Positions 8,721-13,235 of a DNA stretch of 13,249 bases are shown one piece after another; the stretch's first letter is position 1, and the number at the start of each line of letters is the position of its first letter. The notes beneath the pieces are model-generated. The model saw nothing but the letters and a program-made list of their open reading frames with translations, was not told the origin of the DNA and searched no databases. Position numbers and translations under genes: made by a program. Source of the stretch: CAZZIZ01 sp964654535 (lineage in GTDB: Bacteria; Bacteroidota; Bacteroidia; Chitinophagales; UBA2359); assembly GCA_964654535.1 (NCBI GenBank), contig CAZZIZ010000092.1, positions 1-13,249 on the forward strand. The letters are read 5' to 3'.

Positions 8721-8754
8721 ATGGTCGAGTCTTAAAAGACTCGACCATTTTTTT
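8721..8754 (+). terminator. Intrinsic terminator of cupredoxin 1
   Basis: ATGGTCGAGTC and GACTCGACCAT form a perfect 11-bp stem with a TTAAAA loop, followed by a T run. The GGTCGAG stem core recurs in the terminators at 11511, 11752 and 12012 in related form. Confidence 0.9.
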
Positions 8755-8770
8755 ATGTCGTAGCTCGAAC

Positions 8771-8825
8771 AACTAATAAAAGGGAAAAATCAACAAGTCA
8801 TAAGGAAAGATAGACCCATTAAAAG
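8771..8825 (+). repeat. 55-bp direct repeat flanking the first gap (second copy 8926-8980)
   Basis: The 55 bases before the N run are identical to the 55 bases after it. Exactly the same length recurs at the other gap, so the length probably reflects an assembler k-mer of 55. The underlying sequence must still be present in more than one genomic context for the graph to have broken here. Confidence 0.9.
8781..8815 (+). promoter_or_regulatory. Promoter P2a, paired boxes cut by the gap
   Basis: AGGGAAAAATCAAC (8781-8794) and AGGAAAGATAGAC (8803-8815) have ends 21 bp apart. By the common geometry the -7 element should start near 8840, which falls inside the N gap. An additional unit probably starts here. 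Confidence 0.6.
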
Positions 8826-8925
8826 NNNNNNNNNNNNNNNNNNNNNNNNNNNNNNNNNNNNNNNNNNNNNNNNNNNNNNNNNNNNNNNNNNNNNNNNNNN
8901 NNNNNNNNNNNNNNNNNNNNNNNNN
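8826..8925. other. Assembly gap (100 N)
   Basis: A run of exactly 100 N, a common placeholder length, so the true size is unknown. By comparison with block B, where the cupredoxin gene and the final non-coding RNA are separated by two further promoter/terminator units, this gap may hide at least one similar unit. Confidence 0.95.
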
Positions 8926-8935
8926 AACTAATAAA

Positions 8936-9002
8936 AGGGAAAAATCAACAAGTCATAAGGAAAGATAGACCCATTAAAAGGTATAGTCTCACGTTATATT
9001 TA
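8936..9002 (+). promoter_or_regulatory. Promoter P2b with paired boxes (non-coding RNA 1)
   Basis: AGGGAAAAATCAAC (8936-8949) and AGGAAAGATAGAC (8958-8970) have ends 21 bp apart. The -7 element TATATTTA (8995-9002) starts 25 bp after box 2, as at the other promoters. No protein gene follows before the terminator at 9192. Confidence 0.75.
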
Positions 9003-9008
9003 CAGTGC

Positions 9009-9220
9009 ACATAGGAAACAACGTGAGGTGATTAATCTCTCCGCTTTCCGAAGCAAAGAGCTCGCAATAAAATTCAAGAATTTAAGCGGGCTGTATTTAC
9101 GAAAAGTGTTTTGCTATCCTTGGGGAGGGAAAAAGCAAACACGGAAGAATTCGGTACAGTTCGATTTTCATAGTGTTTTTCATGTAGTTTGAAAAGATCC
9201 GCCCTCTGGGCGGATCTTTT
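9009..9220 (+). ncRNA. Predicted structured small RNA, copy 1 (about 210 nt)
   Basis: The transcript is inferred from the promoter ending at 9002 and the terminator at 9192-9220; the exact start is uncertain by a few bases. The only ATG near the end is followed at once by TAG, and no useful ORF exists. The conserved core is a closing stem GGCTGTA (9089-9095) with TACAGTT (9155-9161), a middle stem GTGTTT(T)GCT (9106-9115) with AGCAAACAC (9134-9142), and an apical hairpin TCCTT-GGGG-AGGGA (9117-9130). The single-stranded tag TTCATAGTGT (9167-9176) follows. The core and tail recur in the RNA at 12140, and in the same architecture in the 3' UTRs of both AhpD-like genes. The 5' part, with a small GCTT-TCCG-AAGC hairpin, is not conserved. 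Role unknown. Confidence 0.7.
9192..9220 (+). terminator. Intrinsic terminator of non-coding RNA 1
   Basis: AAAAGATCCGCCC-TCT-GGGCGGATCTTTT is a perfect stem. The equivalent stem at 12335 differs at two base pairs, both compensated (C-G to T-A). Confidence 0.93.
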
Positions 9221-9272
9221 ATTTTACAAAAGCCACTCACATCATGCCCGATTTAGCCATAAATAGTGAATT

Positions 9273-9339
9273 AGGGAAAAATCGACCACTAAAAGGGAAA
9301 TATGACCACCAGTAATACCCTTGAATGGTCTCATCTTTG
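9273..9339 (+). promoter_or_regulatory. Promoter P3 with paired boxes (AhpD-like gene 1)
   Basis: AGGGAAAAATCGAC (9273-9286) and AGGGAAATATGAC (9294-9306) have ends 20 bp apart. CATCTTTG (9332-9339) starts 26 bp after box 2. The -7 context TGGTCTCATCTTTGAAGTA is the same as at the second AhpD-like gene. Confidence 0.75.
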
Positions 9340-9392
9340 AAGTACAAGTTATAGGCAGACCAGTTTATATATAAACGCAAAAACAAAAAATA

Positions 9393-9941
9393 ATGAGTTC
9401 AGTAATCAACGTACCACAGAGAAACGAAGTAAATCCAACCAATCAAGCAATTTTCGATAACCTTCAAGAAAAAGTAGGTTTTGTACCAAATTTATATGCG
9501 ACCTACGCTCACAGTAACAATGCGCTTAAAAACTACCTTGACTTTTCAAATGCAGAACAGTCTTTAAACGCAAAGCAAAAAGAAGTAATCAATCTTGCAG
9601 TAAGTCAAGCAAACGCATGCACCTACTGCTTATCCGCACATACCGCAATAGCAGGAATGAATGGATTCAGTGCCGAGCAGATTATCGAGTTGAGACAAGG
9701 AAAAGCCTCATTCGATAGTAAACTTGACGCTTTAGCCAGACTTGCAAGAAATATGACTGAAAACCGTGGAGCTACAAGCCCGGAGGTAGTTAACAATTTT
9801 TTTGAAGCTGGATGGAGTAAAGAAAATTTAATCGATGCCATAGTCGTAGTAGGAGCAAAAACTATTTCGAATTATGTACACAGCACAACTCAAGTGCCGA
9901 TAGATTTTCCAGCTGCAGCGCCAATAGAAGAATTGGCATAG
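9393..9941 (+). CDS. AhpD-like / carboxymuconolactone decarboxylase family protein (copy 1)
   Basis: The protein has 182 residues and no signal peptide, so it is cytoplasmic. It has the all-helical CMD/AhpD fold signature: KQKEVINLAVSQANACTYCLSAHTAI, with redox pair Cys76-x-x-Cys79, His83 four residues later and Glu64 upstream. This is the motif of peroxidase-related AhpD-like proteins, which reduce peroxides through the CxxC pair (family knowledge). The substrate and electron donor here are unknown. The N-terminal segment VPNLYATYAHSNNALKNYLDF fits the same subfamily. It has its own promoter P3, and its 3' UTR carries a structured RNA element and terminator. The paralogue at 12544 has the same length and is about four fifths identical by eye. 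Confidence 0.9.
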   Translation: MSSVINVPQRNEVNPTNQAIFDNLQEKVGFVPNLYATYAHSNNALKNYLDFSNAEQSLNAKQKEVINLAVSQANACTYCLSAHTAIAGMNGFSAEQIIELRQGKASFDSKLDALARLARNMTENRGATSPEVVNNFFEAGWSKENLIDAIVVVGAKTISNYVHSTTQVPIDFPAAAPIEELA

Positions 9942-9960
9942 CACAAATTAAAATTCAAGG

Positions 9961-10032
9961 GATTGCATCAAAGTCCGATGTCAAAAGCCGTTCTCGGGGG
10001 AGATGGCGACACATCAAAAAACTTTTGTAATC
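9961..10032 (+). ncRNA. Structured RNA element in the 3' UTR of AhpD-like gene 1
   Basis: The closing stem is GATTGCA (9961-9967) with TGTAATC (10026-10032), one G-U pair. The middle stem is GATGT (9977-9981) with ACATC (10011-10015). The apical hairpin is GCCGTTCTC (9987-9995), loop GGGG, GAGATGGC (10000-10007), with a bulged T. The TTCATAGTGT tag follows at 10036 and the terminator at 10058. The layout matches non-coding RNAs 1 and 2 and the element at 13106. Confidence 0.65.
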
Positions 10033-10057
10033 TATTTCATAGTGTTTCATAGCTAAT

Positions 10058-10088
10058 AGACCTGTCCTTTTGGGCGGGTCTTTTTTTT
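10058..10088 (+). terminator. Intrinsic terminator of AhpD-like gene 1
   Basis: GACCTGTCC-TTTT-GGGCGGGTC forms a 9-bp stem with two G-U pairs, followed by eight T residues. Confidence 0.9.
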
Positions 10089-10092
10089 ATTT

Positions 10093-10155
10093 GGGCGTAC
10101 CCCGCTCAATCTGGCTACGCCAATTCGGGGTCGGGCTTTCAGGGCTCGCTCTGAT
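10093..10155. repeat. Intergenic GGGCGTACCCC...CGGGGTCGGGC element
   Basis: GGGCGTACCCCG is followed by a GGC-TAC-GCC hairpin (10113-10121) and CGGGGTCGGGCTTTC. ACCCCG (10099-10104) pairs perfectly with CGGGGT (10126-10131). The element starts a few bases after the terminator, and a similar one starts at the same place after the second AhpD-like gene (13236). From memory, comparable GGGCGT..CCC..GGGGTCGGGCT sequences are frequent between genes in Bacteroidota; I cannot confirm that here. Confidence 0.5.
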
Positions 10156-10156
10156 C

Positions 10157-10214
10157 TACAAAAAACAAAAAGCCCTTCTAGCTCTTAGGAGCTAAGGGCT
10201 TTTCTTGTTTTTTG
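10157..10214. terminator. Long, nearly symmetric hairpin, probable bidirectional terminator
   Basis: The left arm TACAAAAAACAAAAAGCCCTT (10157-10177) pairs almost completely with the arm ending in AAGGGCTTTT.TTGTTTTTT. Inside it is a second stem AGCTC-TTAG-GAGCT (10180-10193). The A-tract and T-tract flanks allow termination in both directions. It separates block A from block B, although the AhpD-like gene already has a terminator at 10058. Confidence 0.7.
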
Positions 10215-10323
10215 TAACAGGAGCTTAGACAAACCCTTCAATCCCTTACGCGAAAAACTCAAACAAGGATAACTGAACGCGCGCTATCCCAGCTATACCG
10301 TCAACACAGAGAAAAAGCAATTA
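10215..10323. other. Spacer between block A and block B
   Basis: I see no ORF, strong hairpin or repeat between the long hairpin and promoter P4. Confidence 0.5.
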
Positions 10324-10389
10324 AGGAATAATGGACATGAATCGAGGTAAAATTGACCTTAGTTCAAGTCTTCCTTAGCCCCATCTTTG
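10324..10389 (+). promoter_or_regulatory. Promoter P4 with paired boxes (cupredoxin 2)
   Basis: AGGAATAATGGAC (10324-10336) and AGGTAAAATTGAC (10345-10357) have ends 21 bp apart. CATCTTTG (10382-10389) begins 25 bp after box 2. The sequence after the -7 element (CATTAC) resembles that of P1 (CATTGT). Confidence 0.75.
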
Positions 10390-10430
10390 CATTACAAGAT
10401 TTATTAAATAACTTTTTAAACAATAGTAAA

Positions 10431-11476
10431 ATGAAAACAATCACAGCAACAGCAATCGCAGTTTTAGTTTCAATGTTCACTATTTTAAACGCGCAAGTTC
10501 AAGAAATACAATTAGAACAAACGCCAGGTGAATTCACAACAGAATCATTAACCTTGACCCCAGGAGACTACCAGTTCACTATATCCAATAATAATGTTGG
10601 TCACGACGTAGGCTTCGTAATCGTACCAAAAGGTCAATACGAACCAAGCAATCACATTAAAGACGCTTATGTAAAAGCACCAGTAAAAACGGGATCAAGT
10701 TCTATGACTAACATAGTAAACTTGCCAGCAGGGGAATATGAGTATTTCTGTCCTATGAATAAGACTCCGAAATACGCCATTACAGTAAAAAACGAGGCTG
10801 ACGGAATGATGAAAAAAGGCGAATCAGAAAAAATGATGGGCAAAGAGCAATCTGGAGCCATGAAGAAAGGCGAGGATAAGATGATGAAGAAAGGCGAGGA
10901 TAAAATGATGAAGAAAGGCGAGGATAANNNNNNNNNNNNNNNNNNNNNNNNNNNNNNNNNNNNNNNNNNNNNNNNNNNNNNNNNNNNNNNNNNNNNNNNN
11001 NNNNNNNNNNNNNNNNNNNNNNNNNNNAGGATAAGATGATGAAGAAAGGCGAGGATAAAATGATGAAGAAAGGCGAGGATAAGATGATGAAGAAAGGCGA
11101 GGATAAGATGATGAAGAAAGGCGAGGACACCATGATGAAGAAAAGTAAAGGCGATGCAATGATGAAGAAAGACAAGGTAGAAACCATTAAGTTGGGACAG
11201 ACTCCCGGAAAATTCAATGTCCAGAATTTGACAGTGACCGAAGGAACCTACCAATTTGAGATAGCTAACGCTAGCGTTCCACACGAAGTAGGTTTCGTTT
11301 TGGTACCGAAAGGACAATACAATTCAAACGATCACATTAAAGCCGCTTATGTTACAAAAACCGTAAGCCAAGGTAGCAGCTCTCTTACCGGTATAGTTGA
11401 CTTAGAAGCAGGCGAATACGAATATTTCTGCCCAATGAACAAAACACCGAAGTACAGTTTAACAGTAGTAAAATAG
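10431..11476 (+). CDS. Secreted two-domain cupredoxin-like protein with Met/Lys repeat linker (copy 2, interrupted by a gap)
   Basis: One gene is split by the 100-N gap. The frame before the gap (from ATG 10431) and after it agree when the identical 55-mers on both sides are overlapped, giving 296 residues as a minimum. Every extra 24-nt repeat would add eight residues. A signal peptide (cleavage near ILNA-QVQ) is followed by cupredoxin-like domain 1 (GHDVGFVIVPKGQY ... EYEYFCPMNKTPKY). Next comes a charged linker, GMMKKGESEKMMGKEQSGAMKKGED and tandem KMMKKGED repeats, then domain 2 (PHEVGFVLVPKGQY ... EYEYFCPMNKTPKY). The domains closely match those at 8022, which has only a short linker. 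One His and one Cys per domain sit at ligand positions, and the usual second His is missing. The Met-rich linker could bind Cu(I) or Ag(I), or be a flexible spacer (inference). Confidence 0.8.
10860..11128 (+). repeat. 24-nt coding tandem repeat (KMMKKGED), spanning a gap
   Basis: Units of AAGATGATGAAGAAAGGCGAGGAT encode KMMKKGED. Copies alternate between GATAAG and GATAAA at the junction, giving a 48-nt higher-order period. About three units are visible before the gap and four after. The real copy number is unknown because the assembly collapsed here, and copy number may vary between strains. Confidence 0.9.
10928..11027. other. Assembly gap (100 N) inside the coding repeat
   Basis: The 55 bases before it (10873-10927) equal the 55 after it (11028-11082). 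The 100-N length is a placeholder and would break the frame if taken literally, so it must not be read as a frameshift. Confidence 0.95.
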
Positions 11477-11510
11477 TTCATAGCACATTTTAGATTTTTA
11501 TTTCTTCAAT

Positions 11511-11541
11511 TGGTCGAGACCCTATACGTCTCGGCCATTTT
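11511..11541 (+). terminator. Intrinsic terminator of cupredoxin 2
   Basis: TGGTCGAGAC (11511-11520) pairs with GTCTCGGCCA (11528-11537) with one T-G wobble, then TTTT. The tag TTCATAGCAC lies directly after the stop codon (11477-11486). Confidence 0.85.
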
Positions 11542-11567
11542 CGTTTCAGTAGGTATCAGATTTGAAA

Positions 11568-11612
11568 AGGAAAGATCGACCTTTAGAAAAGCGACACCCT
11601 ACTCTATCTGTA
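11568..11612 (+). promoter_or_regulatory. Promoter P5 (non-coding unit S1), one clear box
   Basis: Box 2 is AGGAAAGATCGAC (11568-11580) and the -7 element TATCTGTA (11605-11612) starts 25 bp after it. At the expected place for box 1, ending near 11559, only a degenerate sequence is found (AGGTATCAG), so this promoter may respond more weakly. Confidence 0.6.
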
Positions 11613-11618
11613 CAATGC

Positions 11619-11781
11619 AAATCGGGAACGGGAGAACAGAAACAAATCGCTTATCGATTCTCTTCAAGCATTGAACAGAGGAACCGAACAATTTTGACAT
11701 AGTAATTTTTTTTCATAGCACGTTTTTGATTTTTATTTCTTTTGATCAAGTGGCCGAGACTTTATGACTCTCGGCCTTTTT
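11619..11781 (+). ncRNA. Predicted small non-coding transcript S1 (about 160 nt)
   Basis: It is bounded by promoter P5 and the terminator at 11752. No ORF of useful length is present. Visible features are an AATCG-CTTAT-CGATT hairpin, a TTCAA-GCA-TTGAA hairpin, a GAGGAACCG segment and the tag TTCATAGCACG (11712-11722) in the same context as the 3' end of the cupredoxin 2 mRNA (ATTTTTATTTC follows in both). S2 is its near-identical neighbour, 260 bp further on. Transcription is inferred, not shown. Confidence 0.55.
11752..11781 (+). terminator. Intrinsic terminator of S1
   Basis: GGCCGAGA (11752-11759) pairs with TCTCGGCC (11769-11776), followed by TTTTT. An identical copy is at 12012. Confidence 0.88.
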
Positions 11782-11807
11782 CGTTTTACTAAGTCATAAA
11801 TCAGCAA

Positions 11808-11873
11808 AGGAAAAATCAACCAGAAGTCAGGAAAGATCCACCTTTAGAAAAGCGATACCCTACCATATCTTTA
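11808..11873 (+). promoter_or_regulatory. Promoter P6 with paired boxes (S2)
   Basis: AGGAAAAATCAAC (11808-11820) and AGGAAAGATCCAC (11829-11841) have ends 21 bp apart. TATCTTTA (11866-11873) starts 25 bp after box 2. Confidence 0.75.
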
Positions 11874-11879
11874 CAATGC

Positions 11880-12041
11880 AAAGGGGAACGAGAGAGTAGA
11901 AACAAAACGCTTATCGCTTCTCTTCAAGCATTGAACGGAGGAACCGAACAATTTTGACATAGTAATTTTTTTTCATAGCACGTTTTTGATTTTTATTTCT
12001 TTTGATCAAGTGGCCGAGACTTTATGACTCTCGGCCTTTTT
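11880..12041 (+). ncRNA. Predicted small non-coding transcript S2 (about 160 nt)
   Basis: This is the paralogue of S1. The first 55 or so bases differ at several positions and the rest is identical. TTCAA-GCA-TTGAA is conserved. CGG-AGGAA-CCG pairs better here than the CAG-AGGAA-CCG of S1. It ends at the terminator 12012-12041. No ORF is visible. Confidence 0.55.
12012..12041 (+). terminator. Intrinsic terminator of S2
   Basis: GGCCGAGA (12012-12019) pairs with TCTCGGCC (12029-12036), then TTTTT; identical to the S1 terminator. Confidence 0.88.
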
Positions 12042-12067
12042 CGTTTTACTAAGTCATAAATCAGCAA

Positions 12068-12133
12068 AGGAAAAATCAACCAGAAGTCAGGAAAGATCCA
12101 CCTTTAGAAAAGCGATACCCTACCATATCTTTA
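12068..12133 (+). promoter_or_regulatory. Promoter P7 with paired boxes (non-coding RNA 2)
   Basis: AGGAAAAATCAAC (12068-12080) and AGGAAAGATCCAC (12089-12101) have ends 21 bp apart. TATCTTTA (12126-12133) begins 25 bp after box 2. It is identical to P6 as part of the 204-bp repeat. Confidence 0.75.
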
Positions 12134-12139
12134 CAATGC

Positions 12140-12367
12140 AAGGAGGAAGCAAGATAAACGCAACAAATTGTTAGCCAGCTCTCCTTACGCAAGTCCTGAC
12201 AATGTTTATAGGATGTCAGTCCAGAAATTGAGTAGGACTGTATTTACGAAGAGTGTTTAGCAATCCTTAGGGAGGGAGAGATCAAGCACTATAAAATCGT
12301 TACAGTCCATTTTCATAGTGTTTTCATGTAGTTTAAAAGATCTGCTCTTCGGAGCAGATCTTTTTTT
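12140..12367 (+). ncRNA. Predicted structured small RNA, copy 2 (about 225 nt)
   Basis: It is bounded by promoter P7 and the terminator at 12335. The core closing stem GGACTGTA (12235-12242) pairs perfectly with TACAGTCC (12301-12308). The middle stem is AGTGTTT (12252-12258) with AAGCACT (12284-12290), and the apical hairpin is TCCTT-AGGG-AGGGA (12264-12277). The tag TTCATAGTGT is at 12312-12321. Compared with copy 1, the closing stem, middle stem and terminator differ mainly in ways that keep pairing. The 5' part differs and has its own CTGACA/TGTCAG hairpin (within 12197-12218). ATG-started ORFs in it are 9-15 codons long and are not conserved. Confidence 0.7.
12335..12367 (+). terminator. 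Intrinsic terminator of non-coding RNA 2
   Basis: GATCTGCTC-TTCG-GAGCAGATC is a perfect 9-bp stem flanked by AAAA and seven T residues. It covaries with the terminator at 9192. Confidence 0.93.
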
Positions 12368-12418
12368 ATGGCACAGACAAGAATCAGAAAACGCATATTT
12401 ACTTAGAAAAAGTGATTT

Positions 12419-12485
12419 AGGGAAAAATCGACTGTTATCTAGGAAAAGCTGACACTCTTTCAACCCTTAAATGGTCTCATCTTTG
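12419..12485 (+). promoter_or_regulatory. Promoter P8 with paired boxes (AhpD-like gene 2)
   Basis: AGGGAAAAATCGAC (12419-12432) and AGGAAAAGCTGAC (12441-12453) have ends 21 bp apart. CATCTTTG (12478-12485) starts 25 bp after box 2. Confidence 0.75.
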
Positions 12486-12543
12486 AAGTAGAAAGAACGG
12501 ACAGCAAGTCCATTATTATTTAAACAATAAAATGCAAAATAAA

Positions 12544-13092
12544 ATGAGTCAAGAATTTAACGTACCACAAAGAAGCGAAGTTAATCCTACTAACCAGGCA
12601 ATTTTTGACAACCTCAAAGAGTCGGTTGGTTTTGTACCTAACCTATACGCAACGTTCGCGCACAGTAACAACGCGCTTAAAAACTATCTCGATTTCGGTA
12701 ACGCGCAACAATCACTAGACGCAAAGCAGAAAGAAGTTGTAAACCTTGCTGTGAGTCAGGTAAACAATTGTGCATATTGCTTATCTGCCCATACGGCAAT
12801 CGCCGGAATGAACGGATTCAGCTCCGAACAAATAGTTGAATTCAGACAAGGAAAAGCATCTTTCGACAACAAGCTAGACGCACTAGCCAGACTTTCAAGA
12901 AACCTTACTGAAAACAGAGGAGCAACTAGCCCAGAAGTGGTAAGCAACTTCTTCGAAGCAGGTTGGACAAAAGAAAACCTAGTCGATGTCATAACAGTAG
13001 CCGGAGCGAAAACGATTTCGAATTATCTACACAGCACAACAAAAGTGCCGGTAGATTTTCCAGCAGCTGAATCAATAGATCAGTTGGCCTAA
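12544..13092 (+). CDS. AhpD-like / carboxymuconolactone decarboxylase family protein (copy 2)
   Basis: The protein has 182 residues. The ATG at 12544 (MSQEFNVPQR) is chosen over the in-frame ATG at 12532 because it aligns exactly with the start of the paralogue at 9393 (MSSVINVPQR) and gives the same length. The redox motif is NNCAYCLSAHTAI with Cys76, Cys79 and His83, and Glu64 upstream, all conserved. By eye about 33 of 182 residues differ from copy 1, mostly conservatively, so both copies appear functional. It is cytoplasmic and probably a peroxidase-type CxxC enzyme with unknown substrate. It is the last unit of block B, with its own promoter P8, a 3' UTR RNA element and a terminator. Confidence 0.9.
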   Translation: MSQEFNVPQRSEVNPTNQAIFDNLKESVGFVPNLYATFAHSNNALKNYLDFGNAQQSLDAKQKEVVNLAVSQVNNCAYCLSAHTAIAGMNGFSSEQIVEFRQGKASFDNKLDALARLSRNLTENRGATSPEVVSNFFEAGWTKENLVDVITVAGAKTISNYLHSTTKVPVDFPAAESIDQLA

Positions 13093-13105
13093 TACAAATT
13101 AAAAG

Positions 13106-13175
13106 GATTGCATTAATTCCGATGTCCAAGCCGTTCTCGGGGGAGGTGGCATTACATCAAAAGACTTTTGCAGTC
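13106..13175 (+). ncRNA. Structured RNA element in the 3' UTR of AhpD-like gene 2
   Basis: The closing stem is GATTGCA (13106-13112) with TGCAGTC (13169-13175). The middle stem is GATGT (13121-13125) with ACATC (13154-13158). The apical hairpin is GCCGTTCTC (13130-13138), loop GGGG, GAGGTGGC (13143-13150). Relative to the copy at 9961, two stem positions change between Watson-Crick and G-U pairs. The TTCATAGTGT tag follows at 13180. Confidence 0.65.
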
Positions 13176-13201
13176 AAAATTCATAGTGTTTCATAGCTAA
13201 T

Positions 13202-13231
13202 AGACCTGTCCATTTGGGCGGGTCTTTTTTT
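13202..13231 (+). terminator. Intrinsic terminator of AhpD-like gene 2
   Basis: GACCTGTCC (13203-13211) pairs with GGGCGGGTC (13216-13224) around ATTT, then seven T residues; the stem is the same as at 10058. Confidence 0.9.
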
Positions 13232-13235
13232 GTCT

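Larger units (their letters stand above)
11678..12141 (+). repeat. Tandem 204-bp perfect direct repeat, 260-bp period
   Basis: 11678-11881 is identical to 11938-12141. Each copy contains the 3' half of an S unit, its terminator, both boxes and the -7 element of the next promoter. The remaining 56 bp of each period are similar but diverged. This is consistent with recent unequal exchange or gene conversion. Confidence 0.93.

Noticed and set aside
9009..9220. Small peptide gene in non-coding RNA 1
   Set aside because: No start codon gives a useful ORF; the conserved ATG is followed directly by TAG.
10928..11039. Frameshift or premature end of cupredoxin 2
   Set aside because: The apparent break is produced by the arbitrary 100-N gap; overlapping the identical 55-mers restores one frame.
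10860..11128. CRISPR-like array
   Set aside because: The 24-nt units are contiguous and coding, with no spacers.
10667..11317. Long minus-strand ORFs across the Met/Lys repeat
   Set aside because: They are low-complexity shadow frames (HHLILAFL repeats) of the 24-nt coding repeat and include the N gap.
9117..12277. GGA-in-loop hairpins as CsrA-type sponge RNAs
   Set aside because: CsrA is generally absent from Bacteroidota, and the loops are GGGG/AGGG with the GGA partly in the stem; the resemblance is not specific.
12140..12330. Leader peptide ORFs (ATG at about 12203 and 12213)
   Set aside because: They are 9-15 codons long, absent from copy 1, and located in the non-conserved half.
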